A DNA stretch of 64,000 nucleotides from positions 62,001-126,000 of the forward strand of contig JAECRG010000003.1 of assembly GCA_015999875.1 (NCBI GenBank), read 5' to 3'. Both the position numbers and the translations under genes were made by a program. How positions within the stretch are numbered: position 1 is the stretch's first letter; each line of letters starts with the position of its first letter. This document shows positions 27,709 to 34,407 of this stretch, piece by piece. The DNA comes from Candidatus Saccharimonadota bacterium. GTDB taxonomy: Bacteria > Patescibacteriota > Saccharimonadia > Saccharimonadales > Saccharimonadaceae. Under the pieces are notes generated by a model. It saw nothing but the letters and a program-made list of their open reading frames with translations, was not told the origin of the DNA and did not search any database.

Positions 27709-28591
27709 AGCCCCCTCCGATAAGGAGTAGTACGAGCAGCAATACTGGTAGGAAGCGTGGCATCATCAAGACATAGCTTGTTGTCGTAAGATCTTTATCG
27801 AGGAACTTCTGCTGTACGTCGACACGGAATAGTCCGAACCATGGAGAGTTTGCCCATTCAAGTGCCACTGTACGAGTTGTTTGTGGTAATACCGGGTAAT
27901 CTTTGACGATAGCATATTTGGTGTTGCCAAACAGATCTTTGACGGAGAACGTGATTTTGTTGATGAAATCAACATTACCTTCGTTCTTTGAAGTGACAGA
28001 TGTCCTAAGTGGCGGCTGCACCTGCCAGAAGTCTGTGGCGTTGCTTACTGTACTACCTTTATTTATCACATTACCGTTGACTGATGCGTAGATGATCATA
28101 CCCACACGTTTTTTGCGGTCAACTGAATTACCTTGCGTCTCAGTCTTTACCGGCTGTGTTTCGGCAAATATTACACCGTAGTGGCCACCGGGAGCAGCCG
28201 TAGCTGGCACGGCTATAGAATATGGGACTTTGACTGTTTCACCAGCCTTAGCGTGGAACAGCGTTTTAGGTAAGCGTACCCATTGATATGCATCACTCTG
28301 TTCCGAAGCTTTCGTAAACACAGGATCATATGTCTCACCCGCTACCCAATACGGACGCGCATACACCAAGAAGTCGTAATCAGTCTTACCATCGTTGACG
28401 ATTGTAAGCTCGCCTTCCCGCTGTTGACCTGAATCAATTGTAAATCGAGTATTAACTGGAGAGAGCGTGATACTTTCATTAGTTGTAGCAGGAGCCCCCT
28501 CCTCTGCGGCGTTTACATGGGGCGCGGCAAAAATACCGCTTACAGTAAGTGCCGCCAGTACCAAGAATGTGCCAATAATACGTTTTTTCAC
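27680..28591 (-). CDS. DUF916/WxL-binding-like surface protein with signal peptide and C-terminal anchor
   Basis: 303 aa. Signal peptide (residues 1-28, cleavage near VNAAEE), extracellular beta-rich region with the LSPVNTRFTIDSGQQREGELTIVNDG pattern typical of DUF916-like WxL-binding proteins, a VPYSIAVPATAAPGGHYGVIFAE strand pair as in that family, and a C-terminal membrane span followed by RRKKR. In Gram-positive bacteria such proteins anchor small WxL-domain surface proteins at the wall. It lies 30 bp downstream of three tandem secreted paralogues. Family by pattern; role inferred. Confidence 0.68.
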   Translation of the reverse strand: MKKRIIGTFLVLAALTVSGIFAAPHVNAAEEGAPATTNESITLSPVNTRFTIDSGQQREGELTIVNDGKTDYDFLVYARPYWVAGETYDPVFTKASEQSDAYQWVRLPKTLFHAKAGETVKVPYSIAVPATAAPGGHYGVIFAETQPVKTETQGNSVDRKKRVGMIIYASVNGNVINKGSTVSNATDFWQVQPPLRTSVTSKNEGNVDFINKITFSVKDLFGNTKYAIVKDYPVLPQTTRTVALEWANSPWFGLFRVDVQQKFLDKDLTTTSYVLMMPRFLPVLLLVLLLIGGGYAVLRRKKR

Positions 28592-28621
28592 TGAATCTGT
28601 TTCTCCGTAAATCCTATTTAT

Positions 28622-29224
28622 CTAGTTTGTTGTAGCAGTATAGGTAACTGTATCACTATAAGTTCCGCCTGGCTTAGTGCTATCCGCCTTCACGCCGTAC
28701 CATACTGTCGTCGTGTCTCCAGAAGCAGTAGTAGCTGTTGTCTTGAGGGTATTTGCTGATCCTGTTGCTGGCACGCCCGCCCAGGTCGAACTACTGCTGC
28801 CATTGTTTGATTCGGCGCTATAGGCAGTCGCACCAAAGCCACCGACGCTAACAACGCGGTAGCCCCATGTATTTGCGGCTAGCGCAGTCGGAGATGCCTG
28901 AGTTCCCGCATGGGGTAATATCGTGTTTCCACCACTTACCAAGTTGCGTGTTGCATCAGAATTGGCAAGAGTAAGTGCATATCCGGTCGAGTTATTCGTA
29001 CTGACAGTTACCGTATCACTTGCGCTACTCACGACACCGCCAGCAGTTGGCGTAAGCGCAATTGCAACTGTTGTGCCGGTACTGATACTAATCACTGAAC
29101 CCACGGTGGCGTTGATCGTAGTAGAAGCAGTGCTAGATACGGCAGAAGCAGCGATAGGTAAAGAGAACACTATCATCCCAGACACTATGCTGATTCCGAC
29201 CGCCTTAACTGTCTTCACTCTCAC
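28622..29224 (-). CDS. Secreted beta-rich surface protein, tandem paralogue 3
   Basis: 200 aa. Signal peptide ending ASAVSS, then a single Ser/Thr/Gly/Ala-rich beta domain. Shares with the two upstream genes the blocks LTPTAGGVVSSASDTVTV, GYALTLANSDA, NTWGYRV, WAGVPA and the exact end GTYSDTVTYTATTN. Start assigned to GTG 29224, since AGGGA lies 6 nt upstream of it; the GTG at 29230 would abut the site. Looks like a wall-associated or fibre-forming subunit; not a classical WxL protein because the paired W-x-L motifs are not evident. Confidence 0.75.
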   Translation of the reverse strand: MRVKTVKAVGISIVSGMIVFSLPIAASAVSSTASTTINATVGSVISISTGTTVAIALTPTAGGVVSSASDTVTVSTNNSTGYALTLANSDATRNLVSGGNTILPHAGTQASPTALAANTWGYRVVSVGGFGATAYSAESNNGSSSSTWAGVPATGSANTLKTTATTASGDTTTVWYGVKADSTKPGGTYSDTVTYTATTN

Positions 29225-29268
29225 GTACACTCCCTCATTAATGCCACAATACTTGTGGTTATTGTAGA

Positions 29269-29883
29269 CTAATTTGTCGTCGCTGTATAGGTGACCGTGT
29301 CAGTATAGGTTCCACCTGGCTGACTACTCGTTGCCTTTGCAGCAAACCATACAGTGGTAGTGTCATTTGTTGCGACCGCAGCGGTAGTCTTGAGCATGAT
29401 CGGCGAACCGGACGCTGGCATACCAGCCCATTTTGAGGTACTCGAACCTGCGTTTGTTTCAGTTGAATATGATGCATCAAAACCGTTAGTGCCGATACCA
29501 GTCGTACTAGTTGCAACTGCAAATCCCCAGGTATTGTTAGCAAGTGCCGTAGGGGCAGTTTTTGTACCAGAGTGTGCTGCAAATGTATTACCACCGCTTG
29601 CGAGAGTTGTTGTAGCGTCGCTATCGGCAATACTAAGATTGTATCCAGAAGTACGGTTGGTATTAACAGTCACTGTGTCGCTTGAGCTACTCACGACACC
29701 GCCTGCGGTAGGAGTAAGGCTAAGTGCCACTGTTGTACCTGTTGTAATACTAATCACGTCAGCAACCGATGCATTAATCGTTGTATTTGCAGTATTTGCG
29801 GCTGCTGACGCAATAATTGGCGAAGAAGCTACCGCGAGTAATGATGCGATGCTTACTAGTGTGACTACTTTTATGTTTTTCAT
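29269..29883 (-). CDS. Secreted beta-rich surface protein, tandem paralogue 2
   Basis: 204 aa from ATG 29883, 8 nt after AGGGA. Signal peptide (KVVTLVSIASLLAVAS..., ending ASAAAN) and the common domain: TTINASVADVIS, LTPTAGGVVSSSSDTVTV, GYNLSIADSDA, NTWGFAV, WAGMPASG, DTTTVWFAAKA and the end GTYTDTVTYTATTN. 38 bp upstream of paralogue 3. Fast-evolving loops between conserved strands suggest exposure to a variable partner. Confidence 0.75.
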   Translation of the reverse strand: MKNIKVVTLVSIASLLAVASSPIIASAAANTANTTINASVADVISITTGTTVALSLTPTAGGVVSSSSDTVTVNTNRTSGYNLSIADSDATTTLASGGNTFAAHSGTKTAPTALANNTWGFAVATSTTGIGTNGFDASYSTETNAGSSTSKWAGMPASGSPIMLKTTAAVATNDTTTVWFAAKATSSQPGGTYTDTVTYTATTN

Positions 29884-29910
29884 ACCCATATTCCCTGTTT
29901 ATCTAGCTGT

Positions 29911-30516
29911 TTAGTTTGTTGTTGCTGTATATGTAACTGTGTCACTATAGGTGCCATTCGGCTGGGCGGAGTTTGCTCTCACACCGTACCAAACAATTGT
30001 CGTATCATTTGTCGCAATATTCGATGTACTTTTTAGCTGATTCGGAGCACCCACCACAGGCATTCCTGCCCATTTTGACGCACTAGACGTGTTGTTAGTC
30101 TCCGCTGAATACGAGCTATCAAATCCACCAACATTTGCAACTGCATATCCCCACGTATTAGCTCCTAGAGCTGTAGGACTTGCTTGCGTACCCGAGTGAG
30201 CACCTATTAAATTACCGCCACTCGATAGATTAACGTTAGCATCACCATCTGCAAGTGTCAACATATAACCAGTAGCGTTGTTTGTGTTTACCGTCACTGT
30301 ATCACTCGCACTACTCACGACACCACCTGCGGTAGGTGTAAGCGACAGGCTGACCGTAGCCGTTGTTGTAACACTGATAGATGCACCGACAGATGCATTA
30401 ATTGTTGTGCTGGCGGTATTGGCTGCTGCAGATGCAACTATCGGTGAGCCAATTACCCCTGTTAATATAAGTGCTGACGCAGCCAGCCGTATAGTACGTA
30501 GGTTTATTTTTTTCAT
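29911..30516 (-). CDS. Secreted beta-rich surface protein, tandem paralogue 1
   Basis: 201 aa from ATG 30516. Basic signal peptide ending ASAAAN, then TTINASVGASISV, LTPTAGGVVSSASDTVTV, GYMLTLADGDA, NTWGYAV, SKWAGMPVVG, DTTIVWYGVRA and the end GTYSDTVTYTATTN. First gene of the surface operon; a TTG-initiated longer frame from 30561 is excluded because it would lie in the -10 box. Confidence 0.76.
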   Translation of the reverse strand: MKKINLRTIRLAASALILTGVIGSPIVASAAANTASTTINASVGASISVTTTATVSLSLTPTAGGVVSSASDTVTVNTNNATGYMLTLADGDANVNLSSGGNLIGAHSGTQASPTALGANTWGYAVANVGGFDSSYSAETNNTSSASKWAGMPVVGAPNQLKSTSNIATNDTTIVWYGVRANSAQPNGTYSDTVTYTATTN

Positions 30517-30560
30517 ATTGTTGTGGTGTTTTTTGTTTTTTACGGTTGTATCTACCTGCA

Positions 30561-30589
30561 ATTATCTATGTATCTGCCTACTATGTCAA
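30561..30589 (-). promoter_or_regulatory. Promoter of the surface-protein operon
   Basis: -35 TTGACA (30584-30589 on the minus strand), 17-bp spacer, -10 GATAAT (30561-30566). Start near 30554, leader of about 38 nt. Near-consensus, so high expression of the five-gene operon is likely. The rest of the 30590-30702 gap is A+T-rich with no gene seen. Confidence 0.82.
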
Positions 30590-30702
30590 TGGATACTAAT
30601 AAATGCGAAGTACTTTTTACATCATATTATATATAAAGCGTGGTAAAAATAATTTCAAAATCGTTGTGTTTTTATCCAGATATATCCCGAGGACAGGGCA
30701 AC

Positions 30703-31287
30703 CTAACCACGCAACAGCATCTCCACTTGAGATTTCATCTCAACAAAAGAAGTAAACACCACACCTTTCATCCCCGCCTCTATCGCCCCGCTGACATTTG
30801 AATATGCATCATCGATCATAATTGCCTCTGAGGGCTGCACGCGAATTCTATCAAGTGCACGGTCATATGCAGTGATGTGTGGCTTCGTGACGCCTATGTC
30901 CCCCGATGCTATAATCGCTGTAAAAAGTTCATAATCTTCTTCTTTGAATAGCTTCTGAATTGTATCGCGCCCTATGTTGCTAAGGACCGCAGTCTTATAG
31001 CCCCTCTGCTTGAGCTCTTTTGCATACTCAAACACACCACGACTTCGCACCTGAGCAGTCGCCATTAACGCTTTCACTTCTTGATTGCCGAGATGCGTCA
31101 GCTCCATCACCTTTGATATATACTCCTCACGCGACAAAAAACCATGATCAGCTGCTCGCGTAGCATCATATAATTCTTTCACAGCTTCTGGCGTGTCACA
31201 ATTACTTGCCAATTCAGTGAGACTACCGGTGTATAGTACACCAAAACAATCAAATATAACTGCCTTGATGGAACTTGTTGTTTCCAT
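30703..31287 (-). CDS. HAD-superfamily hydrolase
   Basis: 194 aa. Nucleophile motif FDCFGVL at residues 11-17, AVLSNIGRD (motif II Ser), VTKPH (motif III Lys) and IDDAYSN (motif IV Asp pair). The DxF motif I resembles haloacid dehalogenase or YihX-like members rather than DxD phosphatases. Probably dephosphorylates a small metabolite. GATAAT (31294-31299) is 6 nt before the ATG, overlapping the upstream gene. Paralogue at 33279-33893. Confidence 0.85.
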   Translation of the reverse strand: METTSSIKAVIFDCFGVLYTGSLTELASNCDTPEAVKELYDATRAADHGFLSREEYISKVMELTHLGNQEVKALMATAQVRSRGVFEYAKELKQRGYKTAVLSNIGRDTIQKLFKEEDYELFTAIIASGDIGVTKPHITAYDRALDRIRVQPSEAIMIDDAYSNVSGAIEAGMKGVVFTSFVEMKSQVEMLLRG

Positions 31288-31299
31288 AATTAGATTATC

Positions 31300-31905
31300 C
31301 TAGCTTTCGTTGATTTTCTTGAGGAGGTCAGGACCCTGAGGAATCTGGGCAAGGAACATGTCACTGATCTGCGATGAGTTTGCTTTGAACGAGCCTTTAG
31401 CGTTGCCACATGTAGAGGTCCAAAGAAGCTCAACAGACTGACTGTTTTGCAGAGTTTCAAATTCAAGGATCTTACCTGTTGGACACAGGCCGCGCCGATC
31501 ATTTTTCTCACCTTCAAGTGGGGTTCCATCCATCATACCTGCACGATTAAGCGCAAATACAAACTCTTCATAAGCACGAGTATTGTTATCGAGCTGAACG
31601 GTGTCGATCTGCTGATCAAGATACCCTGCGTAAGTAGTCATGACGCGGGTAGAAGGCGAGACTGTTATCTGATACGAGCGGAACTTTTCATCTGCCGTGA
31701 TAGGACCGCGAATTGTCATACGTACTGCGCGGTCAGAAGTTGTCTGAACAAGCGCGACTTTTTCTGGCTCTTCCGTTTGTTCGGTAGACTCTCCACCGCC
31801 AAAAAGTAATGTACGAGCAAGTGCCACGATAGCAGCAACGCTCACAACAACAATGACAACGATCAAGATAACGGGAAGGAGCTGATTGCTACGGTTTGGA
31901 TTCAT
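31300..31905 (-). CDS. Hypothetical single-pass membrane protein
   Basis: 201 aa. N-terminal membrane segment at residues about 10-35, acidic linker (ESTEQTEEPEK), then an extracellular alpha/beta domain with two Cys (LCPTGK and STCGN) that may form a disulphide. Not recognised. A CACAAT-type -10 sits 6 nt before the ATG with TTGACT 17 bp further upstream. Confidence 0.68.
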   Translation of the reverse strand: MNPNRSNQLLPVILIVVIVVVSVAAIVALARTLLFGGGESTEQTEEPEKVALVQTTSDRAVRMTIRGPITADEKFRSYQITVSPSTRVMTTYAGYLDQQIDTVQLDNNTRAYEEFVFALNRAGMMDGTPLEGEKNDRRGLCPTGKILEFETLQNSQSVELLWTSTCGNAKGSFKANSSQISDMFLAQIPQGPDLLKKINES

Positions 31906-31945
31906 GAAAGTATTGTGTCATTAACTCTAGTAAAAGTCAATTATC

Positions 31946-32854
31946 TTACTCTTCTTTGTACTGATAAAATCCGTCACCTTGCCGACCATAAACATTGATT
32001 GCTTCGCGCAGCTTAAGTGCCAATACGTCACTTGTCGCAAACTCAAAATCCTGTATGCCACCAAATAATTCCGACACGACTGAAAAGAGCACCACTTCAA
32101 CCTGCTCATCATAGCGACCGTTGGACACTCGTATATAGCCTCTTGTGAGTGCCACCCCTACTTCGCGTTCGTCGAGGCGCTCTTCACGACGGAGCTCTTC
32201 GACACGACGTAAATACGCCTTGGTAGTCTTGCAATCAATGTTAATATAACGGCCCGAATCACGATCGCGTATCTGCATATCCACACCTAGCCCATCGGCC
32301 ACCCGGTTTGTCATATGCACATCGAATCCTTCTTTTTGCGCGCCTAGGTACACCGCCGTCTCGCGAGATAGCCCGTGCGTAATTGCGTCAAATTGCTCAC
32401 GACTAAACACATGAGTCCTCGCACGAACACAAAAATCATGCATCAACGCATAGATTTTGTGGTGAAATTCCGCACGCTGTTCGTGACGCAAAGAAAGTAC
32501 GATATCTACAAAAGTATCGTTAAAATCTATCAGTTCGTAGAGTCGTTTTTGGCGATGGTGGTATGAACCACCATGTCTCCTGTCCATCGCGTCCTGGGCG
32601 CGAGCAGCTCGCGGTGTTTGCAATAGCAGCAACGCGATAAGTTGTGCTGATCGCCGATGCGACTCGCTCTGCGCTGTGCGTTGTTTCATTTCATCAATCG
32701 CAGTAGATAACCGCTCGACACGCACATGCTGCCAGTCGTGTCCGTGTAGATCGTACAGTACTTCGTCGAGTTCGATCATCGCACGCTGATACAACGAATC
32801 ATCAAGCCGTTGCTGTGGTCGATGCAGGCGATGGTGATGCGTACGATATTGCAT
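31946..32854 (-). CDS. Hypothetical protein with PD-(D/E)XK nuclease-like motif
   Basis: 302 aa, His/Arg-rich at the N-terminus, helical first half. In the second half, GVDMQIRDRDSGRYINIDCKTTKAYLRR-type sequence (residues about 191-215) has the D...(D/E)xK pattern (Asp in GVD, then DCK) of PD-(D/E)XK nucleases, preceded by an EGFDVHMTN strand and followed by helix and strand as in that fold. Could be a repair or restriction-like nuclease. TACAGT (32861-32866), with a TG extension, is 6 nt upstream of the ATG. Motif evidence only. Confidence 0.6.
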   Translation of the reverse strand: MQYRTHHHRLHRPQQRLDDSLYQRAMIELDEVLYDLHGHDWQHVRVERLSTAIDEMKQRTAQSESHRRSAQLIALLLLQTPRAARAQDAMDRRHGGSYHHRQKRLYELIDFNDTFVDIVLSLRHEQRAEFHHKIYALMHDFCVRARTHVFSREQFDAITHGLSRETAVYLGAQKEGFDVHMTNRVADGLGVDMQIRDRDSGRYINIDCKTTKAYLRRVEELRREERLDEREVGVALTRGYIRVSNGRYDEQVEVVLFSVVSELFGGIQDFEFATSDVLALKLREAINVYGRQGDGFYQYKEE

Positions 32855-32866
32855 ACGCTTACTGTA

Positions 32867-33310
32867 TCACGCTTCTTTGATTCCCGTGCTGCCGTAGCCA
32901 CCTGAGCCACGATCGGTCTCGTCGAGTGAATCAACAAGCTGCCAAGTTATTTGCTCGCACTTACTCAGTACCATCTGTGCGATCCGCATACCCGGCTCAA
33001 TAGTAAACACTTCTTGTCCGAGATTAATCACAAGTACCCCCACTTCTCCACGATAGTCGGAATCAATTGTACCCACCCCATTGATCATAGTGATACCATG
33101 CTTGCTACTAAGCCCACTACGTGCGCGAATCTGGACCTCATAGCCCAGCGGTATGGCCAGCGCAAAACCAGTCGGAATCACACGTCGCTCCATAGGCTGT
33201 AGTGTCACTGACTCGTCGAGACAGGCATGCACATCCGCTGCAGCTGCGCCTGCTGTTTGATACTCCGGTAGAATTGCATTAGCTTTGAGCTGTATGGCCT
33301 GTATGTTCAT
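32867..33310 (-). CDS. dut: Deoxyuridine triphosphatase (dUTPase)
   Basis: 147 aa. Hydrolyses dUTP to dUMP, keeping uracil out of DNA. All five trimeric dUTPase motifs are present: AAAADVHA, RARSGL, GVGTIDSDYRGE, RIAQMV and the C-terminal P-loop-like RGSGGYGSTG. AGGAGG 6 nt before ATG 33310 is a textbook SD site, located in the 3' end of the upstream HAD gene (32-bp overlap), so the genes are coupled. Confidence 0.97.
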   Translation of the reverse strand: MNIQAIQLKANAILPEYQTAGAAAADVHACLDESVTLQPMERRVIPTGFALAIPLGYEVQIRARSGLSSKHGITMINGVGTIDSDYRGEVGVLVINLGQEVFTIEPGMRIAQMVLSKCEQITWQLVDSLDETDRGSGGYGSTGIKEA

Positions 33311-33893
33311 TGAGTACCTCCTCTAGTTGTTGTGTGAATGATTCAAAATCTTTGTACTGCATACTTCGCATACCCGCCTCACTCGCACCATCAACATTCA
33401 CTTGTCTATCGTCGATAAACAAACATTCTCCAGCCTCCACACCTAGGCGCTCGGCTGCTAACAAGTAGATTCGTTCGTCTGGTTTGGTGACTCCGACTTT
33501 GTACGAAAGCACTATCTCGTCAAACAATGTACCTTGCAGCAATCGAAATAAATCTGTGCGAAAACCTCTACCTACGTTACTCACGAGCCCCATGCGGTAG
33601 TGCGCGCGCAAGTTGTCGGCAATATAGACTAGTAATGCGCCATTGTCTGTATTCCGCTGACGTTCTAGTCGGACCTGGTCTTCACTCACTCCAACGATCA
33701 CAGCCATGCCACTCACCCACTCATCATGCGAGAGTAGCCCCATATCCGATCGACGATTTAGCTCCTCTGCACGCCTAGCTTGAACAGGCCGGCCTGTAAG
33801 GTACTTTTTGCCAAAGTCTGCCCAGCTATCGCTCGCAAGCACACCGAAGCAATCAAAGATTATTGCCTTAATCACGCGGCGTCTCATTTTCAA
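33279..33893 (-). CDS. HAD-superfamily hydrolase, paralogue of 30703-31287
   Basis: 204 aa. FDCFGVL motif I, GLVSNVGRG motif II, GVTKPDERIY motif III and LFIDDRQVN motif IV. Same DxF nucleophile motif as the nearby paralogue. Overlaps both dut (32 bp) and the upstream pyrophosphohydrolase (26 bp); the company of dut suggests a nucleotide substrate, but this is inference. Confidence 0.84.
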   Translation of the reverse strand: MKMRRRVIKAIIFDCFGVLASDSWADFGKKYLTGRPVQARRAEELNRRSDMGLLSHDEWVSGMAVIVGVSEDQVRLERQRNTDNGALLVYIADNLRAHYRMGLVSNVGRGFRTDLFRLLQGTLFDEIVLSYKVGVTKPDERIYLLAAERLGVEAGECLFIDDRQVNVDGASEAGMRSMQYKDFESFTQQLEEVLNEHTGHTAQS

Positions 33894-34209
33894 AAATTAC
33901 TTCTTCTAGAAATACTTTATCCACAAATCCGCCACGTCTATCTGCCTTAAGTCGACGTGCTTGTTCGACCTGCTCAGCCGAGTAGTCAAACGCCCGATCT
34001 AACGCTCGCAAAACTTCCGCCACATCAGCGCGCTCATCAATATCCGCATCCGAATCACGAAGCTCAATCGCTTCTTCTACCAGCTTTTCTAAAAGTGACT
34101 TGCGATACTCAGCTTCGCTCAGTAATCTTGTGACAGGTTCGGCGTTATCTGCACGAATGATACCCGGTATCTTGTCCCGAACAAGTTTTTTATGTATGAC
34201 CTTCTTCAT
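33868..34209 (-). CDS. MazG-like/PRA-PH-like nucleotide pyrophosphohydrolase
   Basis: 113 aa. The HKKLVRDKIPGII start, KLVEEAIELRD (metal-binding EExxE-type helix) and ERADVAEVLRALD (ExxD helix) plus the GGF...FLEEV end fit the KLVRDKIP group of all-alpha NTP pyrophosphohydrolases. Likely cleans up non-canonical nucleotides. SD site AAGGGG lies in the pseudogene remnant just upstream. Confidence 0.82.
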   Translation of the reverse strand: MKKVIHKKLVRDKIPGIIRADNAEPVTRLLSEAEYRKSLLEKLVEEAIELRDSDADIDERADVAEVLRALDRAFDYSAEQVEQARRLKADRRGGFVDKVFLEEVIFENETPRD

Positions 34210-34407
34210 CTATTTCCCCTTCTTTGCATTCGCATCAATCGCAGCTTTCATAATTTCTTGCTGTCGGCATGATACTATCGCTCAATACCGCAGTACTCAC
34301 GGCCACTGCGCTGGCTGCCCCTCTAGGTTCAGAAGTCCTGTGTGAGCAATGATGCAAGCGTAGGCATCAATATCAAGATACTTACCACCTGCTGTTACTA
34401 CTATCAC
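34210..34407 (-). pseudogene. Remnant of a DHH/PPase-like gene directly downstream of polA
   Basis: The frame opens with GTG immediately after the polA stop and encodes a typical DHH-type start (VVTAGGKYLDIDAYACIIAH, with the D-x-D of motif I) before a UGA at 34297-34299. In the same frame it passes a second UGA five codons later and ends as KAAIDANAKKGK at the UAG 34210-34212, directly before the next ATG. The 198 nt are exactly 66 codons, so a large in-frame deletion plus stops has left both ends of a gene. DHH enzymes are phosphoesterases or pyrophosphatases. Confidence 0.6.

Noticed and set aside
28622-30516. Calling the three secreted paralogues WxL-domain proteins
   Set aside because: The paired W-x-L motifs are not evident; only the DUF916-like neighbour supports that label, so they are left as a distinct family.
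34210-34407. Reading the in-frame UGAs as glycine (code 25)
   Set aside because: Other genes such as 25653-25985 end at UGA with more in-frame UGAs right behind and none interrupts a conserved gene, so UGA is stop; decay is the simpler view.
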